64,000 nt of DNA from a virus. The notes under the pieces were generated by a model that saw nothing but the letters and a program-made list of their open reading frames with translations, was not told the origin of the DNA and searched no databases. A program made the translations under genes and the position numbers. Location: positions 1 through 64,000 of IMG/VR virus record IMGVR_UViG_3300025767_000013; one strand, written 5' to 3'. Shown here in pieces: positions 47,501-54,849 of the stretch (positions within the stretch are counted from its first letter, which is position 1; every line of letters starts with the position of its first letter).

Positions 47501-50500
47501 GCGGAAGATAGAGATATTCTTATCTATGATGCGGCCCGTTCTAAATATGTTCCTGTTCCTGAATCAACCCCAACAACCGCAGTTCCATTTAGTAATGTAA
47601 CCGAAGTAACTATTGTTCACAACTTCGATGTAGAATACCCAATTGTTCAGGTTTATGAAACTGGTTCAAATGGAATGATTATTCCACAATCTATCGAACC
47701 AACTGATAACAATACCGTAGTTGTAACCTTTAGTGGTTTGACAAGTGGTTGGGTAGTTGTAGGTAGTGGTGGTTCTAAGATTAGTGGAGCAATTAGTGGT
47801 GATAATGTAATTGGTATCGTACCATCCGCATCAAGAGCAATCACAGCAGAAACTGCTGATGTAGCATTGAATGTACAGGGTATCGATTCGGAATCTTTAG
47901 CATTATTAAACGATTTACAAAATTTTGTAAGAAACGAACAAACCGCATCAATGACGGTGTTAAGTTCTTCTTACGCAGTAACCGCATCATTCGCATTAAA
48001 TGCTGGCGCTGGTGGAGGTGGAGATATTAGTTCTGATATAACTGCATCTATGCAGGTTGGTACCGCATCTTTAGCATATTTTGCATTAACCGCATCTTAC
48101 GCATTGAATGCTGGACAAGGTGGTGGAGATTTAACTTCAGACCAAACCGCATCAATGTATGTTTATTCAGCATCGTTTGCTTCAATTGCGGAATATGCAT
48201 TAAACGCTTTAGATGGTGGTGGAAGTGGATTCCCATTCTCTGGTTCAGCCGAATTAACTGGTAGTTTATTATTAACTGGTAGTTTAGGAATAACTGGTAG
48301 TGTATATATCAATACCTTAGAAAGTGGTTCATCCAATTTCGTAGTTACCTATAACGAAACAACTGGTAGATTAGAAAAAAGAGATATTGAAGCCGCTCAA
48401 GGTGCAGATGGTACTTCTGGTACCTCTGGAACAAGCGGAACTTCTGGTATAAGTGGAACCAATGGTACTTCTGGTACTTCTGGAACAAGTGGAACTTCCG
48501 GTACATCTGGAACAAGTGGAACTTCCGGTACATCTGGAACATCTGGAACATCGGGTACTTCTGGAACAAGCGGAACTTCTGGTTCAGATGGAACATCTGG
48601 TTCTTCTGGTTCAAGCGGAAGTAGTGGTTCATCTGGTTCGTCTGGAACTTCTGGAACAAGTGGTACTTCTGGAACAAGCGGAACATCGGGTTCATCTGGT
48701 TCAAGCGGTAGTAGTGGTTCAAGTGGTAGTAGTGGTTCTTCTGGAACTTCTGGTTCTTCGGGCTCAAGCGGAAGTAGTGGTACTTCTGGTTCATCTGGCT
48801 CATCTGGTTCAAGCGGAAGTAGTGGTTCATCTGGCACATCCGGTTCATCTGGCTCATCTGGTTCGTCTGGAACAAGCGGAAGTAGTGGAAGTAGTGGAAC
48901 ATCGGGTTCAAGCGGTTCTTCTGGAACAAGCGGAAGTAGTGGAACATCTGGGTCATCTGGAACTGCGGGTACATCAGGTTCATCTGGTTCATCTGGAACT
49001 TCGGGTACATCTGGTACTACTGGTAGAGAGGGTGGTAGATTATTTGAAGTAATTAATGAAGATTTTAACTACGCAATAGCTGGTTACGATGATACCACAT
49101 TCCCAACATTAACATTAGTAAGGGGTGAACTTTATTACTTTGATGTTAGTGGAGTTTCATCCTCACACCCATTCGCATTAAGATTATCATCTGGTAATAC
49201 AAATGATATAGATGGTACAATAAATAATGACCCAACAAATGGTAATTATGGTACCAATACACTAATACAATACAGAGTTCCTGAGGATGCTCCTAATAGT
49301 TTAGTTTATCAATGTGTTAACCACTCATCAATGATTGGTATAATTGAAATTGTAAACAAAAATGGTACATCTGGAACTTCTGGAACCTCTGGCACAAGTG
49401 GAACTTCGGGTACATCTGGTTCAACTGGTTCTGCTGGTACATCTGGGACAAGTGGTACATCTGGTACCTCTGGTACATCAGGTTCTTCTGGTACTTCTGG
49501 TTCATCTGGAAGTAGTGGAACTTCGGGTACATCTGGTTCATCGGGTTCAAGCGGAACTTCTGGAAGTAGTGGTTCATCTGGCTCATCTGGTTCATCTGGT
49601 AGCAGTGGTTCTTCTGGCTCATCTGGTACATCTGGTTCATCGGGTTCAAGCGGAACTTCTGGAAGTAGTGGTTCGAATGGTTCATCAGGTTCATCTGGTA
49701 CATCGGGTTCATCTGGTATAAGTGGAACCTCAGGTACCTCTGGTTCTTCTGGTACAAGTGGTGAAAGTGGTTCTTCGGGAACTTCTGGAACCTCTGGGAC
49801 AAGTGGAACTTCGGGTATAGATGGAACCAGCGGAACATCTGGAACTTCGGGTACTTCTGGAACTTCAGGTTCAACAGGTTCAGCTGGAACTTCTGGAACT
49901 TCTGGAACTAGTGGTACGAGTGGAACATCTGGTGAAGCTGGTAGTAGTGGTACTTCGGGTACCTCTGGAACAAGCGGAACTTCCGGAACCTCTGGTACAA
50001 GTGGTACATCTGGCACATCGGGTACTTCTGGTACCGATGGAACTTCAGGTACAAGCGGAACATCAGGTACATCTGGTTCAACTGGAACCGCTGGTACATC
50101 TGGAACTTCTGGAACAAGTGGAACAAGCGGAACTTCTGGTTCTGATGGAACATCGGGTACTTCTGGTACAAGTGGAACTTCAGGTTCAACTGGAACCGCT
50201 GGTACTTCTGGAACAAGTGGAACAAGCGGAAGTAGTGGTAGAGATGGAACTTCGGGTACTTCTGGTACAAGCGGAACTTCGGGTTCAACAGGAACTGCTG
50301 GTACGAGTGGAAGTAGTGGAACTTCTGGAACATCTGGTTCAGATGGAACATCAGGTTCATCTGGAACAAGTGGTTCATCTGGCTCATCTGGTACAAGTGG
50401 AACAAGCGGAAGTAGTGGTTCATCTGGAACTTCTGGAAGTAGTGGTTCTTCTGGTACAAGCGGTTCTTCTGGCACAAGTGGAACATCTGGAACTTCGGGC

Positions 50501-52768
50501 TCATCTGGTTTAGATGGTACTTTATTTGGAAGTAGTGGAACTTCAGGCACCTCCGGTTCTTCTGGAACCTCTGGTTCATCTGGTACATCGGGCTCATCTG
50601 GTGTAGATGGTACTTTCTTCGGAACACATGGTACAAGCGGAACATCAGGTTCAACCGGTACATCTGGTTCATCGGGTCAAAGTGGAACAAGTGGTTCATC
50701 TGGAACAAGCGGAACTTCTGGTTCTTCTGGTATAGATGGAACTTATTTTGGTTCATCGGGTACTTCTGGGACAAGTGGTTCGACTGGTACTTCGGGTTCA
50801 AGCGGAACAAGCGGAACCTCTGGTTCATCCGGTGTAGATGGTACTTTCTTTGGAAGTAGTGGTTCATCTGGTACTTCTGGAACAAGTGGGGTGAGTGGAA
50901 CCTCTGGTTCAACTGGTACTTCTGGAACAAGCGGTTCTTCTGGTATTGATGGGACATTCTTTGGTTCTTCGGGTACTTCTGGTACATCGGGTGCGGGTTC
51001 TTCTGGTACATCAGGTTCTTCTGGATTTGATGGAACTTCTGGAACAAGCGGTTCTTCTGGTATTGATGGGACATTCTTTGGTTCATCTGGTACAAGCGGT
51101 ACATCTGGAGCTGGAACTTCTGGGACAAGTGGTAGTAGTGGTACCAATGGTTCACACGGAACCTCTGGTTCTTCTGGTTTAGATGGAACTTTCTTCGGTT
51201 CCTCTGGTACAAGCGGTACTTCTGGAGCAGGTTCATCGGGTACATCTGGTTCATCTGGTACATCTGGTACAAGCGGTTCATCTGGTTTAGATGGCACTTT
51301 CTTTGGAAGTTCGGGTACTTCAGGTACTTCTGGAGCTGGAACTTCTGGAACTTCGGGTTCTAATGGTTCCTCTGGTACATCTGGAACTTCTGGTTCATCT
51401 GGTTTAGATGGCACTTTCTTTGGTTCATCTGGTACTTCTGGTACTTCAGGTGCCGGAACTTCTGGTTCATCTGGTGTAAGTGGTACAAGCGGAACCTCTG
51501 GTTCTTCAGGTTTAGACGGAACTTATTTTGGTTCTTCTGGTACATCAGGTACTTCGGGTGCTGGAACTTCTGGAACAAGTGGGATTAGTGGAGAGAGTGG
51601 TACTTCTGGTACAAGTGGAAGTAGTGGTTTAGATGGAACTTATTTTGGTTCATCTGGTACTTCGGGTACTTCTGGTGCTGGAACTTCTGGTACAAGTGGA
51701 GTTAGTGGAACATCGGGTACCTCTGGTTCTTCTGGTGTTGATGGTACACTATTCGGTTCATCTGGTACTTCTGGTACTTCAGGTGCTGGGACAAGTGGAA
51801 CATCAGGTTCATCTGGAGTAGATGGTTCTAATGGTACCTCTGGTTCTTCTGGTGTGGATGGAACTTTATTTGGTTCTTCGGGTACATCAGGTACATCAGG
51901 GGCTGGAACTTCTGGTTCATCTGGTCTAAGTGGTTCAAACGGAACTTCGGGTTCATCTGGTGTTGATGGTACTCTATTTGGTTCAAGTGGTACTTCGGGC
52001 ACTTCTGGAGCAGGTTCATCGGGTACATCTGGTTCATCTGGTATTGGGACAAATGGAACTTCGGGTTCGTCTGGTGTTGATGGTACATTATTTGGTTCTT
52101 CTGGTACTTCTGGTACATCAGGTGCTGGTTCTTCTGGTACTTCGGGTATTAGTGGCTCATTTGGAACTTCGGGTACTTCTGGTTTGGATGGAACATTCTT
52201 TGGTTCATCCGGTTCGTCTGGTGTAGATGGAACTTCTGGTTCATCTGGTATTGATGGATTGAGTGGTACTTCTGGTACTTCGGGTTCGTCTGGAACAAGC
52301 ATCACTCCAACCGGAACAACTGATAATGGTGTATTAACCTTCATCAATTCAACAGGCGGAGTTCAAGTTGAACCAAATATTACATTCGATGGTTCATTGT
52401 TGGATGTTACCGGTGCAGTTGAAGCTAGTTCTTACATCTACTCAACAAACTTCAGAGAATTGTTCTCTAATTTGGGTAGTGGTGGTTCTACAACAATCAA
52501 CTTAACAACGGCTAACAACTTCCAATATACGGTTACCACAACTACAACATTTACATTCTCTAACCCACCATCGGGTCCAAGAGCATTTGGTTTCACATTC
52601 GCACTAATCAATGGTGGTTCACAAACAATCACATGGCCAGCATCAGTTAAGTGGGCTAGTGGTGTGGCACCTGCATTAACCGCAAGTGGAACGGATATTT
52701 TGGTATTCTATACTTATGATGGAGGAACCTCTTACTATGGTTTCTTATCAGCAGCAAATATGAGTTAA
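41561..52768 (+). CDS. Giant fibre protein with beta repeats and collagen-like Gly-Thr-Ser tract (3735 residues)
   Basis: Residues 1-90 form the N-terminal attachment part (VTRPQDVSADRYEYLRLNEAEPNFG). Residues 94-1950 hold about 27 copies of a 50-80-residue repeat (SGSVTASVSPDxGFVVTS, SGSTFSGSIFLSSGSFFSGSG, xLFNIPRSALTEDAL). Residues 2281-3580 are Gly-X-Y triplets, almost all GTS or GSS, without proline. They are interrupted by a cupredoxin-like domain at about 2488-2601 (LVRGELYYFDVSGVSSSHPF, VYQCVNHSSMIGIIEIV) and, later, by about 16 GxDGTxFGSSG cassettes. The last 155 residues form a beta-rich tip (NLTTANNFQYTVTTTTTFTF, GGSQTITWPASVKWASG). The protein is a long trimeric tail fibre by analogy. 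Its extreme Ser/Thr content and repeats make it a prime candidate target of the heptosyltransferase at 1808. Confidence 0.82.
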   Translation: MSQLLSGKVKVTRPQDVSADRYEYLRLNEAEPNFGVPEAGLIDTGSVALIATDYEGNRLFVTRIQLEEYSGSFSGSFQGDGSQLTNLPDTSRLISGSASASISPNFGFLVNVSSSFDGDIDVNGDVRIIGDLYVDNRIVARELLVEIISSSIIFSSGSNRFGNTTADSQELTGSVGITGSLNVDGNTNLTYNVVVGENLDVSGSVNIGGDLSTNNITASYVSSSFFEGDGSRLFNLPAAAESTRIVDGNVTASVSNEEGFIVISVDSGSQFTGSLFVSGNIEINSGSSFSGSGENLFNIPRAALTPDALLSSFIVSGSVTASVDPNEGFVVTSIESGSTFSGSIFMASGSFISSSGRLFFDIPRSALTEDALLSSFIASGSVTASVSPDKGFVVTSVQSGSTFSGSIFLASGSYISGSGEQLFDIPFSALSDEAQAAVEAVLSFQAGRIATGSVTASVDANRGFIVESPIYGSEFTGSLEVTSYVSASMFTGSGAGLYDIPRSALTEDALLSAFIVSGSVTASVSPDKGFLVTSTASGSTFSGSVFLSSGSFFSGSGEKLFNIPRSALSPDALVSSLIASGSVTASTSPDRGFVVVSQASGSEFTGSVDIRGNIIATGNVSASIFSGSGAGLFNIPKSALADEVLIATQISTGSVTASVSDVYGFRVESLLKGSEFTGSIDVTGDIRLNSGSVFVTSGSFFSGSGEKLFNIPLSALAEEVVASTQIAEGDVSASVDFRDGFIVKSIKSGSSFQGKVSVTGSLFVSGSTIEIYSGSFSGSGAKLFDIPRAALTPDALLTPLIVSGAITASVSPDRGFVVVSVNSGSEFTGSVDVLGAVTASAFRGSGRDLTDVSVTSMSTGSATASVSADGQFNVTSPLGTNINGSITTTGNITAASYVSASTFKGSGAELTDIVSTEIVSGSVSARVTPEDGFVVTSIESGSFFDGDVFVNGIVQAGSGNYFSGSGEGLFNIPRAALTEDALVTSFIASGSVTASTSPNFGFRVESAASGSQITGSLRVNDTLQVTSTDVRAIIGKFFSGSGQGLTNIPRSALTEDALISTFIASGSVTASVAPKDGFVVTSVTSGSTFYGEVRVASGSSYSGSGAKLFNIPKSAISDLDTSKIFSGSVTASTSPQNGFVVTSTVSGSTFYGELRVITGSSFSGSGAKLFDIPRTALTEDALLSSFIASGSVTASTSPNKGFVVTSTASGSTFSGSIFLSSGSFFSGSGEKLFNIPRTALTPDALVSTLIASGSATASISPVEGFVVNTSSSIDGDLTVTGKITATELNVTFINSEVIYSSGSNIFGDSLTNDTQQMTGSVEVTGSLTVEGVITGDGSGLYNIPQSALTEAATLIASGSVTASVDPDAGFVVTSVDNGSTFSGSVYLSSGSFFSGSGENLFNIPRTAFSGDSFRIASGSVTASVSPDFGFVVESVDSGSIFSGSIYLSSGSFFSGSGENLFNIPLSALSEISSFIASGSVTASVSPDFGFVVTSVESGSTFSGSIFLSSGSSFSGSGENLFNIPRSALTQDALISTEIKSGSVTASVSPDFGFVVISEASGSTFSGSVVVSGSVDAQIVRADELSGSFSGSFFGDGGGLTNIQLANLSLEISRIASGSVTASTSPDGFIVESTESGSFISGSVEITGSLTVIDGIITGDGSGLRNIDIANLAIDSSRIFTGSVTASVQQDGFFRVGDGSEFNPVKSEFSGSVFVSESLYVNQFIFGDGTYLQNVTAAASPRIQSGSVTASVSPVYGFRVESEKSGSEFTGSVNISGSISASLYVGDGSGLFNIPPESIEGLELFKINSGSGIAIIDPDKLDVNVPITASRYDGDGSGLFNIPAESLTDLKLDRIESGSAIALISPNKGLEVNVDVNLSQSLYVSGGIFVTGSDVVLASGSTFIGDGSGLTNINIANLSFETSLLQSGSAIAQISPNLGFVINVSSSISGNLDVTNQIYAPIIRGGEISGSLYGGYYGEGDAEDRDILIYDAARSKYVPVPESTPTTAVPFSNVTEVTIVHNFDVEYPIVQVYETGSNGMIIPQSIEPTDNNTVVVTFSGLTSGWVVVGSGGSKISGAISGDNVIGIVPSASRAITAETADVALNVQGIDSESLALLNDLQNFVRNEQTASMTVLSSSYAVTASFALNAGAGGGGDISSDITASMQVGTASLAYFALTASYALNAGQGGGDLTSDQTASMYVYSASFASIAEYALNALDGGGSGFPFSGSAELTGSLLLTGSLGITGSVYINTLESGSSNFVVTYNETTGRLEKRDIEAAQGADGTSGTSGTSGTSGISGTNGTSGTSGTSGTSGTSGTSGTSGTSGTSGTSGTSGTSGTSGSDGTSGSSGSSGSSGSSGSSGTSGTSGTSGTSGTSGSSGSSGSSGSSGSSGSSGTSGSSGSSGSSGTSGSSGSSGSSGSSGSSGTSGSSGSSGSSGTSGSSGSSGTSGSSGSSGTSGSSGTSGSSGTAGTSGSSGSSGTSGTSGTTGREGGRLFEVINEDFNYAIAGYDDTTFPTLTLVRGELYYFDVSGVSSSHPFALRLSSGNTNDIDGTINNDPTNGNYGTNTLIQYRVPEDAPNSLVYQCVNHSSMIGIIEIVNKNGTSGTSGTSGTSGTSGTSGSTGSAGTSGTSGTSGTSGTSGSSGTSGSSGSSGTSGTSGSSGSSGTSGSSGSSGSSGSSGSSGSSGSSGTSGSSGSSGTSGSSGSNGSSGSSGTSGSSGISGTSGTSGSSGTSGESGSSGTSGTSGTSGTSGIDGTSGTSGTSGTSGTSGSTGSAGTSGTSGTSGTSGTSGEAGSSGTSGTSGTSGTSGTSGTSGTSGTSGTSGTDGTSGTSGTSGTSGSTGTAGTSGTSGTSGTSGTSGSDGTSGTSGTSGTSGSTGTAGTSGTSGTSGSSGRDGTSGTSGTSGTSGSTGTAGTSGSSGTSGTSGSDGTSGSSGTSGSSGSSGTSGTSGSSGSSGTSGSSGSSGTSGSSGTSGTSGTSGSSGLDGTLFGSSGTSGTSGSSGTSGSSGTSGSSGVDGTFFGTHGTSGTSGSTGTSGSSGQSGTSGSSGTSGTSGSSGIDGTYFGSSGTSGTSGSTGTSGSSGTSGTSGSSGVDGTFFGSSGSSGTSGTSGVSGTSGSTGTSGTSGSSGIDGTFFGSSGTSGTSGAGSSGTSGSSGFDGTSGTSGSSGIDGTFFGSSGTSGTSGAGTSGTSGSSGTNGSHGTSGSSGLDGTFFGSSGTSGTSGAGSSGTSGSSGTSGTSGSSGLDGTFFGSSGTSGTSGAGTSGTSGSNGSSGTSGTSGSSGLDGTFFGSSGTSGTSGAGTSGSSGVSGTSGTSGSSGLDGTYFGSSGTSGTSGAGTSGTSGISGESGTSGTSGSSGLDGTYFGSSGTSGTSGAGTSGTSGVSGTSGTSGSSGVDGTLFGSSGTSGTSGAGTSGTSGSSGVDGSNGTSGSSGVDGTLFGSSGTSGTSGAGTSGSSGLSGSNGTSGSSGVDGTLFGSSGTSGTSGAGSSGTSGSSGIGTNGTSGSSGVDGTLFGSSGTSGTSGAGSSGTSGISGSFGTSGTSGLDGTFFGSSGSSGVDGTSGSSGIDGLSGTSGTSGSSGTSITPTGTTDNGVLTFINSTGGVQVEPNITFDGSLLDVTGAVEASSYIYSTNFRELFSNLGSGGSTTINLTTANNFQYTVTTTTTFTFSNPPSGPRAFGFTFALINGGSQTITWPASVKWASGVAPALTASGTDILVFYTYDGGTSYYGFLSAANMS
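41840..47400 (+). repeat. About 27 coding repeats, SGSVTASVSPDxGFVV type
   Basis: The unit alternates a VTASV strand pair, a GFVVTS strand, SGSxFSGS turns and a helix-like LFNIPRSALTEDALLSS linker. Copies differ by point changes and in linker length, so the array is old in part but some neighbours (for example around 42690, 43110 and 45120) are nearly identical. Confidence 0.88.
48401..52300 (+). repeat. Collagen-like GTS/GSS triplet tract
   Basis: About 1190 residues of Gly-X-Y triplets with X and Y almost always Ser or Thr, split by a non-repetitive insert at about 49022-49363. From about 50510 the pattern includes cassettes of the type GLDGTFFGSSG. DNA repeats are imperfect because of mixed codon use (ggt/gga, act/aca, tct/tca/agt/agc). 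Confidence 0.92.
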
Positions 52769-52778
52769 TAGAAAAGTT

Positions 52779-53657
52779 ATGAGTATAGCAAGAAGATTAG
52801 TATCGAGTGCGGGGGGAGGTGAAACCGAACCCTTTCAATTTACCCTAACTTTATCTGGTGGACAAGTTTACGAACTTCCATTGGTAAGTTATTTGGGATT
52901 GGAACCCAATGTCATTGTTGATTGGGGTGATGGGACAAGTGATACCTATATCACAAGTTCAACTGATGTTGGTAGATATCATACCTATTCTTCTGGTGGA
53001 ACTTATCAAGTATCTGTTATTGGATTTATGCCAGGATTTAGGGTTGATAATAGTTCTTACCGATTATTATACACTTCGGTAGATAGCTGGGGAGATGTTG
53101 GTGTAAGGAGTATTAACTTTTATGGTTGTACTAATTTAACATCAATTCCCGGTGGAGCAGTTGGATTGGGAAGGGTGAGTGTATTCAACAACACTTTTAG
53201 AGGAACTGGATTAACTTCAATCCCATCTGATTTATTCCAATATTCATCAGTTGCTACTCAGTTTGTGGATACTTTTTCATTTACTGGAATCACAACAATT
53301 CCAAATAATTTGTTTGATAATTCACCTAATGTATCAATATTCAACTCAACATTTAATGCATGTTTATCGTTGGTAAGTGTACCAAATGAATTGTTTAGAT
53401 ACAACACTCAGGTTATTAACTTTTCATCGGCATTTAGAAATTGTAGAGCATTAACTAATATACCAACATTTCAGTATAATCTTTCAGTAACAACTTTTGC
53501 TAATATATTTAATATGAGTTCTACCACAAATGGTTCATCGAATTGGGGAACTGTTGAGGCACTATGGGATAGGGAACCTGAGCCATTGGGAATAAACGCA
53601 TTTAATAATTGTACTGGAATTACGAACTATGCAGTAATACCTATAAATTGGAAATAA
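52779..53657 (+). CDS. PKD-like plus BspA-type leucine-rich-repeat fibre/adhesin protein
   Basis: 292 residues. Residues about 18-85 look like a PKD-type beta sandwich (VIVDWGDGTSDTY, YHTYSSGGTYQVSVIG). Residues 100-270 are DUF285/BspA-like leucine-rich repeats (INFYGCTNLTSIPGG; TFRGTGLTSIPSDLF; FTGITTIPNNLF; FNACLSLVSVPNELF; FRNCRALTNIPTF). Such domains occur in surface proteins of Bacteroidota and mollicutes and in some phage tail proteins. No signal peptide is visible, in line with a virion protein. It follows the giant fibre by 10 bases and precedes a tail-chaperone-like gene, so it may be a fibre tip or receptor-binding subunit. Confidence 0.75.
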   Translation: MSIARRLVSSAGGGETEPFQFTLTLSGGQVYELPLVSYLGLEPNVIVDWGDGTSDTYITSSTDVGRYHTYSSGGTYQVSVIGFMPGFRVDNSSYRLLYTSVDSWGDVGVRSINFYGCTNLTSIPGGAVGLGRVSVFNNTFRGTGLTSIPSDLFQYSSVATQFVDTFSFTGITTIPNNLFDNSPNVSIFNSTFNACLSLVSVPNELFRYNTQVINFSSAFRNCRALTNIPTFQYNLSVTTFANIFNMSSTTNGSSNWGTVEALWDREPEPLGINAFNNCTGITNYAVIPINWK

Positions 53658-53669
53658 GGAGATAGAGTT

Positions 53670-54122
53670 ATGTATATAAAAATAAAAGATGGAATTATAA
53701 CATACCCCTATACGATTGGGGAGTTAAAATCAGAAAATCCAAATGTAAGTTTTCCTCAAGCTATCACTAATGAAGTTTTGGAAAACTTTGGTGTTTATCC
53801 AGTAGAATCGGTTGAAGTAACTGATGATTACACAAAAAATATAGTGGAAGGAACTCCAACACTATCTGGTTCGGTATATATTCAAACTTGGAATATAACC
53901 GATGCAACTGAAGAAGAAATTAATATTAAAATTGCAGAAAAGTGGTTGGAAGTTAGAGATATGAGAGATTCTTTATTATCTCAATCCGATTGGACTCAAT
54001 TCCAAGATTCACCAATTAGTGGTTCCACTTTAACTGAATGGCAAACATATAGACAATCATTACGAGATATAACATCTCAATCAAATCCATTCGATTTAGT
54101 TTGGCCTTCCAAACCAATGTAG
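53670..54122 (+). CDS. Tail fibre assembly chaperone-like protein
   Basis: 150 residues with an AAGGAG ribosome-binding site. The C-terminal half (RDMRDSLLSQSDWTQFQDSP, then WQTYRQSLRDITSQSNPFDLVWPSKP, about 105-150) matches the phage tail assembly chaperone pattern (R-x-x-RD-x-LL-x-x-SDW ... W-x-x-YRQ-x-LRD ... WP-x-x-P). The N-terminal half is mixed beta and variable, as usual in this family. It probably helps fold the neighbouring fibres and may not be part of the virion. Confidence 0.78.
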   Translation: MYIKIKDGIITYPYTIGELKSENPNVSFPQAITNEVLENFGVYPVESVEVTDDYTKNIVEGTPTLSGSVYIQTWNITDATEEEINIKIAEKWLEVRDMRDSLLSQSDWTQFQDSPISGSTLTEWQTYRQSLRDITSQSNPFDLVWPSKPM

Positions 54123-54139
54123 TAAACAAAATTTGTTTA

Positions 54140-54147
54140 TATTTATA
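54140..54147 (+). promoter_or_regulatory. Putative late promoter, TATTTATA box
   Basis: TTTATATTTATACCTATAAAG in a 50-base gap; the core ends 25 bases before the ATG at 54173. Confidence 0.5.
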
Positions 54148-54172
54148 CCTATAAAGAATGGAATAGATTACA

Positions 54173-54493
54173 ATGAGAATAGACCAACCCAGTTTTTCCG
54201 GCTCAATTACACAAGCTCCTTCGGCATATGCGGACTTAAGTGGTTCGTTTACGGGGAGTTTTACTGGGTCATTTAAGGGTGATATTTCGGTAGATACAGC
54301 AGAGTTTACTAACCTAAGTGTAAGAGATTCTCTTGCAATTGGTTATGAGAAAGATGTAAATACCGAATATGTAATTGTTGCTAGTGGTTCTATTTCTATT
54401 AGTGGTTCCGTTGATTTACAAGGTGGTGGATATAATGTAGATGGGGTAAATGTGTTAGATTCAGCAATCGCATTTGCAATTGCATTAGGATAA
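54173..54493 (+). CDS. Small fibre-shaft-like protein
   Basis: 106 residues. It consists of the same short beta repeats as the large fibres (LSGSFTGSFTGSFKGDISVD; VASGSISISGSVDLQGGGYN) with a small hydrophobic C-terminus (NVLDSAIAFAIALG). It may be a fibre base, an adaptor, or the remnant of a longer fibre gene. No independent domain is recognised. Confidence 0.62.
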   Translation: MRIDQPSFSGSITQAPSAYADLSGSFTGSFTGSFKGDISVDTAEFTNLSVRDSLAIGYEKDVNTEYVIVASGSISISGSVDLQGGGYNVDGVNVLDSAIAFAIALG

Positions 54494-54504
54494 AAAGATA
54501 AGAT

Positions 54505-54837
54505 ATGGCAAATACATTCAAAAATAGTATAAAAGGACCAGCTGGAACAGCTGGTTTAGTGGCTTATACCTGTCCTGCCGCAACTTCAGCAACGGTGATT
54601 GGTGTAAATGTAGCAAATATTGTAGCACAAAATATCCAAGTAGATGTTCAGATTACTGATAATTCTGCTTCGGTAACAAAATATTTAGTGAAGGGTGCAA
54701 CCCTTCCTCAAGGTTCATCAACGATTTTAGTTGGTGGTGACCAAAAAGTGGTATTGGAAGCAAACGATTCTATTACTGTAAAATCATCGGTGAACGCATC
54801 GGTAGATATTGTGGTATCGGTATTAGAAATTACATAA
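54505..54837 (+). CDS. Small beta-sandwich virion protein
   Basis: 110 residues. A beta-rich, Ig-like pattern (GLVAYTCPAATSATVIGVNVANIVAQNIQVDVQITDNSA; VLEANDSITVKSSVNASVDIVVSVLEI) without a signal peptide. Similar small proteins lie beside fibre genes in other large phages and may decorate the tail or head. It resembles the N-terminal domain of the 287-residue protein at 40675. Function unknown. Confidence 0.62.
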   Translation: MANTFKNSIKGPAGTAGLVAYTCPAATSATVIGVNVANIVAQNIQVDVQITDNSASVTKYLVKGATLPQGSSTILVGGDQKVVLEANDSITVKSSVNASVDIVVSVLEIT

Positions 54838-54849
54838 AGATAGAGATTA

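Noticed and set aside
48401-52300. Possible CRISPR array or DNA satellite
   Set aside because: Period and spacers are irregular, and the whole stretch is one open frame of Gly-X-Y triplets with synonymous codon mixing, so selection is on the protein.
48397-52347. Long open frames on the minus strand (for example 49309-50550 and 51640-52347) coding for PEVPLVPEVP-like proteins
   Set aside because: They are the mirror of Gly-Thr/Ser-Ser codons read backwards; they lack starts with ribosome-binding sites, end at arbitrary places, and the + strand frame continues across them.
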